Assembly (NCBI GenBank): GCA_002440745.1
Contig: DJVB01000024.1
Location: 1 to 64,000, forward strand
Direction: 5' to 3'
From: Bacteroidales bacterium UBA6267
GTDB taxonomy: Bacteria; Bacteroidota; Bacteroidia; Bacteroidales; UBA1556
Length of the DNA stretch: 64,000 nucleotides
Within the stretch, counting starts at the first letter, position 1; each line of letters begins with the position of its first letter. Of the stretch, positions 17,399-26,560 are shown in pieces. The notes under the pieces were generated by a model. It saw only the letters and a list, made by a program, of their open reading frames with translations. It had not been told where the DNA came from and searched no databases. Position numbers and translations under genes: made by a program.

Positions 17399-17944
17399 AT
17401 GAAGAAAACACTTCTTTTTCTATTGCTTTTCAGCACTTTAGGGTTCACACAAAAAGACATTTCCACAAAAATTGAGCTTAAGGTTGAACCTTATATGCAG
17501 TTGAGTTACGGGGCATTTTTCAAACTTTTGACTTTAAAAACAAATCATCCGGCAGTAGATTTTGTAGAAGGCTTTGATTTTCAATGGGGTTATTCTTATA
17601 CGCTCAAAGTAATCGAAACTACGCTTGCCAATCCTCCAATGGACGGCAGCAGCAAACATTATAAACTTGTAAAAGTGATTTCCAAAGAAAAAGCTCCGGA
17701 GAATTACCAATTTCAGCTGCGAACTGAGAACAGCTTTTATCTTGGTAACGGACCGGAGCAAGAATCAACACTCAAAAAATATAACGACTCGACCTATCGC
17801 TATTTCAATCAAATCAATATTTTCGTACCAACCAAACTTCAAAAAGAATTTTCAGAAATCATCGAAAACGATAGAAATCGATCTGGACTTTTCCGCTTTA
17901 AAGACACAGAAACCATTGAGCTTTTAGGTTTTGTCAACCATTAA
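17399..17944 (+). CDS. DUF4377-domain secreted protein
   Basis: A 181-residue exported protein with a cleavable signal peptide (MKKTLLFLLLF...GFTQ). The DUF4377 core is visible: the LKVEPY strand near residue 25, the GFDFQWGYSYTLKVIE segment near 58-73, and NPPMDGSSKHYKLVKVISKE near 78-97, with the spacing found in that family. The family usually has paired cysteines in its N-terminal loop; here they are absent and the loop is altered (MQLSYGAFFKLLTLK). Function is unknown; the protein is probably periplasmic or surface-exposed. It is a single gene between the FAH-family terminator and a pair of hairpins. Confidence 0.75.
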   Translation: MKKTLLFLLLFSTLGFTQKDISTKIELKVEPYMQLSYGAFFKLLTLKTNHPAVDFVEGFDFQWGYSYTLKVIETTLANPPMDGSSKHYKLVKVISKEKAPENYQFQLRTENSFYLGNGPEQESTLKKYNDSTYRYFNQINIFVPTKLQKEFSEIIENDRNRSGLFRFKDTETIELLGFVNH

Positions 17945-17947
17945 TGC

Positions 17948-18000
17948 GGAGGCGGTCCTGGTGGTCGGCCTCCCCTGCCTTGCGGACAAGGCGGCATTTT
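17948..18000 (+). terminator. Two GC-rich hairpins, possible terminator
   Basis: GGAGGC (17948-17953) pairs with GCCTCC (17968-17973). GCCTTG (17977-17982) pairs with CAAGGC (17987-17992) around a CGGA tetraloop, and TTTT follows at 17997. The stretch is clearly GC-richer than its surroundings. The second hairpin may end transcription of the DUF4377 gene, but the short T run is not immediately adjacent. Confidence 0.4.
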
Positions 18001-18132
18001 AGAGTTCTGCACATCTGGATTTCACTGGCTGATATTCAACATTTATAATCCCTTTTACTCTCGTTGGACAGTTTTTATGTACAAACTAAAAATTTTAAGA
18101 TTTCATAAAGAAAAACTTAAGAAATTCTGACC

Positions 18133-18140
18133 TACCTTTG
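18133..18140 (+). promoter_or_regulatory. -7 promoter box (TACCTTTG) for ppa
   Basis: An exact TAnnTTTG match, 33 bases upstream of the pyrophosphatase ATG. Confidence 0.55.
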
Positions 18141-18172
18141 CGCATTCAAATACCAAAATTATAGAAATAGAT

Positions 18173-18847
18173 ATGGCTACTAACCGACTCATGGATCCGA
18201 TAGGCCGTTTGATGGGCCTTCGTTACAAATCACATCCTTGGCATGGTGTTGATATTGGAGAAAAAGCGCCGGAATTACTCACTTGCTTTGTGGAAATGGT
18301 TCCAACAGATACCGTAAAGTATGAAGTGGACAAAGAATCCGGCTATCTAATTATCGACCGCCCCCAGAAGTATTCCAATGTAATTCCTGCATTGTATGGC
18401 TTTATTCCTCAGACTTATAGCGGAAATAAAGTTGCCGAGTATTGCATGGAAAAAACCGGAAGAGAGGATCTTCGTGGCGATGGTGACCCAATTGATATTT
18501 GCATCCTCACCGAGAAAAACATAAGTCATGGTGATATTTTGGTGCGCGCAATTCCGATTGGTGGTTTTAGAATGTTAGACGGCAACGAAACTGATGATAA
18601 AATCTTAGCGGTATTAAGTAACGATGCTATGTATTCACAGTTTAATAATATTTCTGAACTTCCTGAAAGTGTGGTTATTAGACTAAAACACTATTTTCTG
18701 ACCTATAAAGACTTACCCGGAAATCCAAAAGACGTAGAAATCACCGATATTTTTAGCAAGGAAGAAGCGCATGAAATTATCCGTAGATCAATGGAAGATT
18801 ATCACGATAAATTCGAGAAACTAGGATCGTTGCTTTCCAACGTTTAA
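18173..18847 (+). CDS. ppa: Inorganic pyrophosphatase (family I)
   Basis: A 224-residue cytoplasmic enzyme that hydrolyses pyrophosphate to phosphate and so pulls biosynthetic reactions forward. The metal-binding signature DGDPIDICIL near residues 103-112, the upstream KYSNVIPALYGFIP and the KHYFLTYKDLP helix are characteristic. It is longer at the N-terminus than the 175-residue E. coli enzyme, as in other Bacteroidota. Its last 27 bases overlap the 3-prime end of the convergent glycosyltransferase gene. Confidence 0.96.
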   Translation: MATNRLMDPIGRLMGLRYKSHPWHGVDIGEKAPELLTCFVEMVPTDTVKYEVDKESGYLIIDRPQKYSNVIPALYGFIPQTYSGNKVAEYCMEKTGREDLRGDGDPIDICILTEKNISHGDILVRAIPIGGFRMLDGNETDDKILAVLSNDAMYSQFNNISELPESVVIRLKHYFLTYKDLPGNPKDVEITDIFSKEEAHEIIRRSMEDYHDKFEKLGSLLSNV

Positions 18848-20056
18848 TATATCTAAAAACTTATCTGACAGCACTTTGTAATCATGGTTTTGAGTTACAT
18901 AGTGCTTTCCTTTTTTACCCATTGCCACCAAATCCTCTTTGGATTTTTGAGTCAATTCGGTAATAGCCTTTGCAATAGCCGATGGATTCTCAGGTTCAAC
19001 AGAAATACCGCATCCCGATTCCTTCACCATATCATTTCCTGCCTCAATAGCTTGAATAACAGGCTTTCCTGCCATCATATAATCGAACAATTTATTTGGA
19101 CTGATTCCAAAACGAAATAATTTTTGACGTTGAAGCCCTATAAACAAAATGTCGAATTGACTCAATAAACTTGGAATTTCATTCTTTGGAATTGGCTCCA
19201 TAAAATAAATATTGGGATATTTTGTAGCCAACTCCATAAGATTTTGTTTTTCAGGACCCTGACCAACCAAAATTAGTGCAATATCCTTCGGTGAAACAAA
19301 ATCCGCAGATTGAATAAAACTCTCTAAGGCATTAGCAATACCAAAACTACCTGTATAAGCTACAAGATTCTTATAATCAGAACGTAAGGTATGAATAAAC
19401 TCTTTTGATTTATGGTTCAGCTCAGCAGGTTTTTCCCATTCATCCAAATTCAAACCATTTGGAATATAATGCCATTTTTTTAAATCCAGACCGTGAGATG
19501 CGGTATGTTCTTGAGTTTTAGGCAACATCGAAATCACTTGGTCTGCGTGTTTATATGCGTAATTTTCAGCTTTTTGCATCCAAAGAATAAACGGATGCCA
19601 CCATTTCATGCCACCTAATTCCATAGGTGAAAGCGGCCATAAATCATGAATTTCATATAGGTAAATCGCGCCACTTAGTTTCGCTATCTTATGAGCCGGA
19701 TAATTATCTAAAGGATAAGTAGATGAAGCTATTACAATATCCGGACGATATTTTTTAGCCAAAAAGGAGGCTTTCCTTTTCAATTGGTATATAAAAGAAA
19801 ACATATTCTTCACTCTCGCTATTCCATTACCTTGATATTCTGGTGTTTTAACCCAAAGATATTCAATACCATCTATAATTTCGGAGGAAAAACTTAAGGG
19901 AATCTTTGGTTGAATTTTACGAACATGAGCATTATCGGCGGCAATAATTACAACCTTATGCCCCTTATTAATCCACTCTTTTGCAAGATAATAGGGTCGA
20001 TATTCCATCCCCATTTTTGGCGAACCCGCATAATGATTTATCAAAAGGATATTCAT
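18821..20056 (-). CDS. Family 4 glycosyltransferase (WbuB-like)
   Basis: A 411-residue GT-B enzyme, probably adding a sugar to a surface polysaccharide precursor on the cytoplasmic side. The N-terminal half has the NHYAGSPKMGMEYRPY acceptor loop and EIHDLWPLSP typical of WbuB-like enzymes. The C-terminal half carries YTGSFGIANALE, ILVGQGPEK and the donor-binding FGISPNKLFDYMMAGKPVIQ followed by GCGISVEPENP. It stands alone; other glycosyltransferase genes in the window are distant. A variant -7 box (TAATTTCG) lies only five bases before the ATG. It overlaps ppa tail-to-tail. Confidence 0.9.
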   Translation of the reverse strand: MNILLINHYAGSPKMGMEYRPYYLAKEWINKGHKVVIIAADNAHVRKIQPKIPLSFSSEIIDGIEYLWVKTPEYQGNGIARVKNMFSFIYQLKRKASFLAKKYRPDIVIASSTYPLDNYPAHKIAKLSGAIYLYEIHDLWPLSPMELGGMKWWHPFILWMQKAENYAYKHADQVISMLPKTQEHTASHGLDLKKWHYIPNGLNLDEWEKPAELNHKSKEFIHTLRSDYKNLVAYTGSFGIANALESFIQSADFVSPKDIALILVGQGPEKQNLMELATKYPNIYFMEPIPKNEIPSLLSQFDILFIGLQRQKLFRFGISPNKLFDYMMAGKPVIQAIEAGNDMVKESGCGISVEPENPSAIAKAITELTQKSKEDLVAMGKKGKHYVTQNHDYKVLSDKFLDILNVGKQRS

Positions 20057-20258
20057 GGCGCGAAATTAATGGAAATCACAATAAAAATCCGAAACTTTAG
20101 AAAAGTAAATTTAACTGACAAATAGCATTTTCGCCCTTTCCAATCAATTATCTGATTAAATTTGCCGGCCATTACTACATTGGATTCATCCAAATAGCAT
20201 TACTCTTGATATTCAATTATTTAATTCAGTTATCTAAGAAAATCAAAACCAAATTTTT

Positions 20259-21350
20259 ATGATATTTAAAACCCAATCTCATCTAAATACAAGAAATTAT
20301 TTAAAAATTTTGTTCACTTTTGTATTATCAATTTTTCTTCTTTCCAATCTAAACTCTTGTAAAGAAAAAACTTCTTCCAAGCCAAATTTTTCAGGAAGTC
20401 TCACCGCTATTGGTTATATTGCTCAAGGACAGACATATACCTCGGAGATTATTGTGCCCGGGAAAATTCTTGCAATGGAAGAATTGACGGTAACTGCTCC
20501 CCTTTCCGGCTTGATTACGGAGATAAACTATAGAGAAGGTGAGCAAGTTCAAAAAGGTGAAAAATTAGTACAAATTGATGATCGCAACTATCAATCCCAA
20601 CTTAAATCTCTGAAATCACAATGGCTAACAGCGGAAAACGACTTAAACCGTAAAAAGCAACTCGTTGATGTGGAAGGTGTTAGCGCTGAGGCTATTGATT
20701 TGGCAACTGCAAAAGTTCTGCAGTTAGAAGCACAAATTGAGGAGTTGGAAGTAAAAATCGACCTTGCGTCAATCCATGCACCTTTCAGCGGAAAAATTGG
20801 AATGCGCGATATAAGTGTTGGCACATGGTTGAATACGGGCCAGGCAATCACCACATTAGTTCAAGATGAAAAGTTAAAAATTCAGTTTGAAATTCCCGGT
20901 GCTTTTGCTGCCAAAGCATCTGTGGGTGATAAAATTCACTTTATCGCAACAACAAATTCCGACAGCGCGGAAGCTGAAATCTATGCTGTGAATCCGGCAA
21001 TTGACCCAAGCTCAGGCAGCATACAAATACGAGCAAGGATTGACAATTCTCTCAGGAAATTCATAGCTGGAGATTTTGTACAAGTCGTTTATAAGCTTGA
21101 AACCTCTACCGATGCTTTATTAGTGCCTGCGGATGCGATTGTGCCTCAGCTCAATGGCCAGATTGTTTATGTGGTGAATCGCGGAAAAGTGCTGTCTAAG
21201 GTAGTGACCACAGGAGGAAGGACTAAGTCTATGGTACAAATTCTAAGCGGTCTTTCATCCGGTGACACGATAATCATTAGCAACTTAATGAAAATCAAGG
21301 ATAAAGCACCAATTACCATCAACCAAATTAAAACGGAGGCTCAACTATGA
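20259..21350 (+). CDS. RND efflux periplasmic adaptor (membrane fusion protein)
   Basis: A 363-residue HlyD/AcrA-type lipoprotein with a lipobox ending NLNSC near residue 34. The lipoyl halves are visible as APLSGLITEINYREGEQVQKGEKLVQID (about 80-107) and ASIHAPFSGKIGMRDISVGTW (about 170-190), separated by a short alpha-helical hairpin. Beta-barrel and membrane-proximal domains follow. It links the inner-membrane pump to the outer-membrane channel. It is the first gene of a three-gene operon and its stop overlaps the pump start by four bases. Confidence 0.94.
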   Translation: MIFKTQSHLNTRNYLKILFTFVLSIFLLSNLNSCKEKTSSKPNFSGSLTAIGYIAQGQTYTSEIIVPGKILAMEELTVTAPLSGLITEINYREGEQVQKGEKLVQIDDRNYQSQLKSLKSQWLTAENDLNRKKQLVDVEGVSAEAIDLATAKVLQLEAQIEELEVKIDLASIHAPFSGKIGMRDISVGTWLNTGQAITTLVQDEKLKIQFEIPGAFAAKASVGDKIHFIATTNSDSAEAEIYAVNPAIDPSSGSIQIRARIDNSLRKFIAGDFVQVVYKLETSTDALLVPADAIVPQLNGQIVYVVNRGKVLSKVVTTGGRTKSMVQILSGLSSGDTIIISNLMKIKDKAPITINQIKTEAQL

Positions 21351-24300
21351 CCTTATCAGAATTAAGCATAAAAAAGCCGGTTTTGACCTTGGTTTTTGCC
21401 ATTGCCATTATAATTTTCGGAACGGTTGCTTTTTTAACCCTCGGAGTCAGGGAATACCCGAGCGTTGATCCACCTATCATTACCGTGCGAACCGATTATA
21501 CCGGAGCAAGCGCGCAAGTAATTGAATCGCAGATAACTGAACCTCTTGAGGAGCAGATAAATCGTGTGGACGGTATAAAAAATATCAGCTCAGTAAGCTC
21601 AGTGGGAAGGTCAACTATTCGTGTGGAGTTCGACTTGGGCAAGGATTTAGACAATGCCGCTAACGATGTTCGCGATATGGTTTCACAGGCACTTCGTGTG
21701 CTTCCACCGGACGCTGACCCACCGGTTGTTTCTAAAGCAAATGCTGATGCTCAAACCATACTTGCAATCACTTTGCAAAGTCGCAACCGAAGCCTAATGG
21801 AATTAACCGAAATTGCCGAAAATATCTTTGAAGAGCGGCTGCAAACTATTGAAGGAGTGAGCCAAATCTACATTTGGGGAAGTAAGCAGTATGCCATGAG
21901 GTTGATTTTGGACATCAACAAAATGAATAGTTTTCAGTTAACTACTCAAGATATCAAACAAGCCTTAAACAGTCAGAACGTTGAATTACCTGCCGGACAA
22001 CTTGAAGGGGAACGCAGATATCTGACCATTCAAACTTATGGAAGAATTAATACTGTTGATGAGTTTAACAATTTGGTTATCAAGCAACGAAACAATCATA
22101 TCATCAGGCTCAAAGATATTGGCCGCGCGGAATTAGGAGCGCAAAACGACCAATCGATTCTTCGGGGAAATGGGGCAATTCCGATGGTTGGTGTGGCTTT
22201 GCAGCCCCAGCCCGGCAGCAACTATATCGACATTGTTGACGAAGCCTACCGCCGAGTGGAAATGCTGAAAAAGGATATTCCGGAAGACATAATTATTGGC
22301 GTAGGAATGGATGTGACTACCAGCATTCGCAAGTCTATTTCAGATGTACAATCTACCATTTTGTTAGCATTTGCCTTAGTACTTTTCATTATTTTTATTT
22401 TTCTGCGAAATTTCCGCACTACATTCATTCCGGTTATCACCATTCCTATCAGTCTGATTGGCGGCTTTATCTTCCTCTTTATCGCCGGATTTTCCATAAA
22501 TGTGCTCACCTTGCTTGGTCTTCTTTTAGCCACAGGCTTGGTTGTGGACGATGCCATTGTGATGATGGAAAATATTTATGCCAAAATTGAACAAGGCATG
22601 AATCCTATCCAAGCTGCATTCAAAGGCTCTCGGCAGGTTTTCTTCGCAATCATCTCAACAACAGTCACTTTAGTAGCTGTTTTTATGCCGATATTTTTTA
22701 TGATGGGGTTCACTGGACGCCTTTTTAGAGAATTTGCGATGGTCGTATCGGGTTCCGTGATAATTTCCACTTTTATCTCGCTTTCGCTTACAGTGATGAT
22801 TAGTTCGAGACTTTTAAAACCCGGCACTAAAGAATATCGGTCGCTCGGTTTTATCCAAAAACCCATTGATTTTCTGTTAAAGCATTACCCCTCGTGGCTT
22901 ACCGGATTTTTCAAATACCGCTATTTATCCTTCCCTATCCTAATAATTTCCTTTTTGATGATTGGTTTTCTTTTCGTCAATCTTCCTAAAGAATTAGCTC
23001 CTTTGGATGATAAAGGTCGATTGAGAGTAATCACCAAAGCACCCGAAGGTACAAGCTTCAAACTTATGGACGAGTTTCAACTCGACTTACTTTCTATGTT
23101 AGATACAATTCCCGAAAAGGAATATGTGCTTTCGGTTACCTCTCCCGGATTTGGTTCCTCCGTTTCAGTCAATTCCGGTTTTTTCCGAATAATGCTTAAG
23201 GAAGCTAAAGACCGCGAAAAATCCCAAATGGAAATTGCTGCCGAGATAAATAAACAATTGCAGAAATACACGATGGGACAAGCTTTTGTGGTGCAAGACC
23301 CAACCATAGAAGGTGCAGGTGGAGGTATGAATTCTTTACCTATTCAATATGTTATTCAAACCGGAAGTTTGGAGCAATTGGAAGAGGTTATACCGAAATT
23401 TTTGGACAAAGCTCGCAGCCACCCTGCCTTTGAAGCTGTTGACATTGATTTAAAATTTACCAAACCTGAGTTAGCTATTGATATCAATCGTGATCGCGCT
23501 TTCGATTTGGGTATTTCCGTGAAAGACATCGCCGAGACCATGCAAACCTATTTTAGCGAGCAACGAATCGGCTTTTTTATTAAAAACGGAAAACAGTACT
23601 ATGTGATAGCAAGAGCAGAAAATAGTCAGAGAATGCGCCCTGAAGATATCAATCAAATAAAAATGACCACCAAAGAGGGAAATTTGGTAAGTTTAGACAA
23701 CCTGATTACGATTCGGGAGCAAAGCATGCCGCCGCAGCTTCTGCGCTACGACCGATACTCTTCTGCAACCATATCGGCCTCACCGGCAGAAGGTTACACT
23801 CTTGGCGATGGAATTGATGCTATGGACGAAATTGCAGACGAGGTGTTAGACGATAGTTTTTTAACCACACTTACCGGAAACTCAGCCGACTATGCTGAAG
23901 GCAATTCAAACCTACTTTTGGTTTTTGTTTTCGCACTCATCTTAGTATATCTCACGCTTGCCGCACAGTTTGAGAGTTTTCGCGACCCATTCACCGTGAT
24001 GCTCACGGTACCACTTGCTCTTGCAGGTGCCCTCCTTTCGCTTTGGATTTTTGGACAAACCTTAAACATCTTCAGCCAAATTGGAATGATAGTGCTCATT
24101 GGAATCGTAACCAAAAACGGTATTCTTATCGTTGACTTTGCCAACCAAAAAAGAGCCGAAGGAATGGATTTGCGCCAAGCGGCAATAAGTGCAGCAACCG
24201 ACCGACTCCGTCCAATACTTATGACTTCTATGGCCACCGTTTTGGGTGCAATCCCTTTAGTGTTGTCACTTGGCGGCTCAGCAAATAGTCGGGTGCCACT

Positions 24301-24421
24301 TGGTACAGTGATTATTGGAGGATTGCTTTTCTCCCTTTTCCTTACCCTGTTTGTCATTCCTGTGCTTTACACTTTTATTGCAAGTAAAAAAACTAAAACA
24401 ATTGTAGAAGAACATGAATAA
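21347..24421 (+). CDS. RND efflux pump permease (HAE1/AcrB type)
   Basis: A 1024-residue inner-membrane proton-driven drug or solute exporter. Twelve membrane helices are arranged as two repeats, each with a large periplasmic loop after its first helix. The proton-relay aspartates of helix 4 are in LVVDDAIVMMEN near residues 400-411, and helix 10 carries the matching segment GIVTKNGILIVDFAN. GFTGRLFREFA and the N-terminal SIKKPVLTLVFAIAI and YPSVDPPIITV motifs mark the hydrophobe/amphiphile efflux group. It is translationally coupled to both neighbours. No local regulator gene is present, so induction cannot be inferred. Confidence 0.97.
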   Translation: MTLSELSIKKPVLTLVFAIAIIIFGTVAFLTLGVREYPSVDPPIITVRTDYTGASAQVIESQITEPLEEQINRVDGIKNISSVSSVGRSTIRVEFDLGKDLDNAANDVRDMVSQALRVLPPDADPPVVSKANADAQTILAITLQSRNRSLMELTEIAENIFEERLQTIEGVSQIYIWGSKQYAMRLILDINKMNSFQLTTQDIKQALNSQNVELPAGQLEGERRYLTIQTYGRINTVDEFNNLVIKQRNNHIIRLKDIGRAELGAQNDQSILRGNGAIPMVGVALQPQPGSNYIDIVDEAYRRVEMLKKDIPEDIIIGVGMDVTTSIRKSISDVQSTILLAFALVLFIIFIFLRNFRTTFIPVITIPISLIGGFIFLFIAGFSINVLTLLGLLLATGLVVDDAIVMMENIYAKIEQGMNPIQAAFKGSRQVFFAIISTTVTLVAVFMPIFFMMGFTGRLFREFAMVVSGSVIISTFISLSLTVMISSRLLKPGTKEYRSLGFIQKPIDFLLKHYPSWLTGFFKYRYLSFPILIISFLMIGFLFVNLPKELAPLDDKGRLRVITKAPEGTSFKLMDEFQLDLLSMLDTIPEKEYVLSVTSPGFGSSVSVNSGFFRIMLKEAKDREKSQMEIAAEINKQLQKYTMGQAFVVQDPTIEGAGGGMNSLPIQYVIQTGSLEQLEEVIPKFLDKARSHPAFEAVDIDLKFTKPELAIDINRDRAFDLGISVKDIAETMQTYFSEQRIGFFIKNGKQYYVIARAENSQRMRPEDINQIKMTTKEGNLVSLDNLITIREQSMPPQLLRYDRYSSATISASPAEGYTLGDGIDAMDEIADEVLDDSFLTTLTGNSADYAEGNSNLLLVFVFALILVYLTLAAQFESFRDPFTVMLTVPLALAGALLSLWIFGQTLNIFSQIGMIVLIGIVTKNGILIVDFANQKRAEGMDLRQAAISAATDRLRPILMTSMATVLGAIPLVLSLGGSANSRVPLGTVIIGGLLFSLFLTLFVIPVLYTFIASKKTKTIVEEHE

Positions 24422-25712
24422 GCTGTTAATATTTTTCCTTTTTCTTTCCTTTAGCACCTTTAGTCAACGCGCGATTACTTTAAGCGAATTGATTGGTTTA
24501 ACCATAGAGAAGAATTACCAAATTCAGATTTATAAAATTCAGAATCAGATAGTTGAAAACCAAAACACTGCCGGAAATACCGGAATGTTGCCAACCATTG
24601 GAGTTGAAGGCACTGCATCTATGGATGTAAAAAACTCAGAGTTAAATTTTTTCAGCGGCGACAGCAGATCCGGTAAAAATGCGCAAAGCACTTCCCTATC
24701 GGGTGTTGTTCGATTAGATTATACCGTTTTTGATGGTTTTGCCATGTTTGCTAACAAAGACCGGCTAAACTATTTATCGCAGATTGGTGCGCAGGAAACC
24801 AAATACTTTGTGGAGCAAACAATTGCTGATGTCTCGAAACTATATTCGCAACTGATTGTAAATTATAATATTGCTGAGCTTTATGAAAAGAGTTTGAATA
24901 TTTCGAGATTTCGCTACAAAATTGCTTTACGGCAAAAGCAAATTGGAACAATAAACGCTTTGGAATTGCATCAAGCTGAAATGGATTTTACTTCAGATTC
25001 CTTGCTTCTATTAAATGCCCAATGGAATATTCATGATTTACAAATTCAAATCAACCGAATTATACGTAACGACAGCATTATCACTTGGATTCCGGTGGAA
25101 GAAAGTATGAAGATTGAGGGAATTGGCAGTTTGGAAGAGGTGCAGCGGGATGCGTTAATCAACAACAAAAATATGCAACGGAGGCAAATTGAAGAAATGT
25201 TGGCAGAGGCTAATTTGCGTATCGAAAAATCGGCACGTTATCCTCAAGTCAATCTATTTGGAAGCTATGGATATTCAAAGCAAATAAACGAAGTTGGTTT
25301 TACGGAGTCGTCCCTGACTTATGGACCCGGATTTGGGGTAACTGTTCGCATGAATTTATATGATGGAGGAAATGTCAATAATCGCATAGAAAACAGTCGA
25401 TTAGAAACTGAAATTGCCAATCTGAATAGGTTAGATTACGAAAACCTGATAAAGACTGAACTTCAAAGATTATATAGCAGTTATCAAAATCTGCTTATAA
25501 ATCGGAATCTTTTAGAAAAAAACCTTCAATCGGCAACAAATACCATCCTAATTGCTGAAGAGCAATATAAAGCAGGAACAATTAGCGGGTTCGACTATCG
25601 CCAGAATCAACTTTCTGTAATTCAGATAAATATGCAGCTTATCAACCTAAAGAATCAGCTTCGACAAACCGAAATAGATATCCTGCGGATTAGAGGAAAA
25701 ATGGTGGAATGA
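24414..25712 (+). CDS. TolC-family outer-membrane efflux channel
   Basis: A 432-residue TolC-like protein with a signal peptide cut after FSTFSQ. The two pseudo-repeats of long helices plus barrel strands are visible: LSELIGLTIEKNYQIQIYKIQNQIVENQ near 24-50 and the C-terminal LLEKNLQSATNTILIAEEQYKAGTISGFDYRQNQ near 365-400. It forms the outer exit duct of the pump encoded by the two genes upstream. Its start overlaps the permease stop by eight bases, confirming a three-gene operon. Confidence 0.95.
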   Translation: MNKLLIFFLFLSFSTFSQRAITLSELIGLTIEKNYQIQIYKIQNQIVENQNTAGNTGMLPTIGVEGTASMDVKNSELNFFSGDSRSGKNAQSTSLSGVVRLDYTVFDGFAMFANKDRLNYLSQIGAQETKYFVEQTIADVSKLYSQLIVNYNIAELYEKSLNISRFRYKIALRQKQIGTINALELHQAEMDFTSDSLLLLNAQWNIHDLQIQINRIIRNDSIITWIPVEESMKIEGIGSLEEVQRDALINNKNMQRRQIEEMLAEANLRIEKSARYPQVNLFGSYGYSKQINEVGFTESSLTYGPGFGVTVRMNLYDGGNVNNRIENSRLETEIANLNRLDYENLIKTELQRLYSSYQNLLINRNLLEKNLQSATNTILIAEEQYKAGTISGFDYRQNQLSVIQINMQLINLKNQLRQTEIDILRIRGKMVE

Positions 25713-25803
25713 TGGATTCGCCTTTGCCGAGACTGATGAAAGCAAAAGAAGTGGGAATAAAGATTTGTTTTATTATTTCCTGTTTTTAAATTTGTTTTGA
25801 TTT

Positions 25804-25827
25804 AAACCCCGTAGGAGTGATATTATT
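25804..25827 (+). repeat. REP-like palindrome, copy 0 (degenerate)
   Basis: It matches the consensus AAACCCCGAAGGGGTGACATTATT of the copies at 26.3-26.6 kb with three differences, which weaken its palindrome. It includes the stop codon of the transposase gene. Confidence 0.75.
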
Positions 25828-26287
25828 TTTCAATCCAATCAAATAGAAATTTTTCATTATATTCAATTTCAAATTTTTGCAGAAAATCTATATATTCTTC
25901 CTTAAAGGTTCTCTTGTGATGATGTGCTTCTTGTTTGAGAATATAGTTATACACCTGTTCAATTTGAGAATGAGCGTATGAAAATGCCCCGAATCCTTCT
26001 TGCCACATAAACTTTCCTTTAACAAATTTTTTATCATTTATAAATTTACTCGAATTGTTTTTAATATCTCGAACCAAGTCAGAAATAGCCATTGATGGTT
26101 TTAATCCTACAAAAATATGGATATGGTCTGATACTCCGTTTACAATTATTGATTTTTGCCCTTTATTGGTAATAATTCCAGATATATATTTAAATAACTC
26201 GTCTTGCCAATTTTTACCGATTTGGTTTTCTCGCCCTTTTGGGGAAAAAACCATTTGAATATATATTTGTGAAAATGTGCCAGCCAT
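25823..26287 (-). CDS. REP-associated tyrosine transposase (RAYT, IS200/TnpA family)
   Basis: A 154-residue Y1 HUH single-strand transposase. The HUH metal motif is DHIHIFVG with His55 and His57, and the nucleophile is Tyr115 in YNYILKQEAHHH with the family Gln119. QIYIQMVFSPKGRE at the N-terminus is also typical. Length is normal and the frame is intact, so it may be active. REP-like palindromes lie on both sides: one overlaps its stop codon and three inverted copies start 22 bases beyond its start codon. This is the usual RAYT arrangement, in which the enzyme recognises and may spread the palindromes. The decayed tail of a second copy lies at 26555-26608. Confidence 0.92.
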   Translation of the reverse strand: MAGTFSQIYIQMVFSPKGRENQIGKNWQDELFKYISGIITNKGQKSIIVNGVSDHIHIFVGLKPSMAISDLVRDIKNNSSKFINDKKFVKGKFMWQEGFGAFSYAHSQIEQVYNYILKQEAHHHKRTFKEEYIDFLQKFEIEYNEKFLFDWIEK

Positions 26288-26309
26288 AATTAATTGATTT
26301 AATGATTAT

Positions 26310-26333
26310 AATAATGTCACCCCTTCGGGGTTT
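26310..26333 (-). repeat. REP-like palindrome, copy 1
   Basis: AATAATGTCACCCC-TTC-GGGGTTT: a 4-bp CCCC/GGGG stem with a conserved flank. It is exactly the consensus, in opposite orientation to copies 0, 4 and 5. Confidence 0.9.
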
Positions 26334-26362
26334 CCTCGGTCGCTTTATAATATTACATCTAT

Positions 26363-26386
26363 AATAATGTCACCCCTTCGGGGTTT
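26363..26386 (-). repeat. REP-like palindrome, copy 2
   Basis: Identical to copy 1 over 24 bases, 53 bases further on, same orientation. Confidence 0.9.
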
Positions 26387-26400
26387 TTCGATCACATCTT

Positions 26401-26425
26401 AATATTATGCAGCCCTTCGGGGTTT
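26401..26425 (-). repeat. REP-like palindrome, copy 3 (degenerate)
   Basis: AATATTATGCAGCCC-TTC-GGGGTTT: same orientation as copies 1 and 2, with changes in the flank and one fewer C in the left arm. Confidence 0.75.
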
Positions 26426-26486
26426 CCTTGGAAAGGAAGTGTTTTCGGTTTAAACTAATTTCCCAACACAAGGATTAGTTACATTT

Positions 26487-26510
26487 AAACCCCGAAGGGG
26501 TGACATTATT
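26487..26510 (+). repeat. REP-like palindrome, copy 4
   Basis: An exact reverse complement of copies 1 and 2. Together with copies 1-3 it makes the inverted pairing typical of REP pairs (REPIN-like). Confidence 0.9.
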
Positions 26511-26536
26511 ATAGAAAAAGAATTGTCCATAATAAA

Positions 26537-26560
26537 AAACCCCGAAGGGGTGACATTATT
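26537..26560 (+). repeat. REP-like palindrome, copy 5, joined to a duplicated transposase end
   Basis: An exact consensus copy in the same orientation as copy 4. The similarity to the region around copy 0 continues past the REP: 26537-26577 matches 25804-25844 over 41 bases with four differences, including the last codons of the transposase gene. Confidence 0.9.

Noticed and set aside
20057..20258. Local regulator or operator for the RND efflux operon
   Set aside because: No regulator gene is adjacent and I see no inverted repeat or clear promoter box in this 202-base region.
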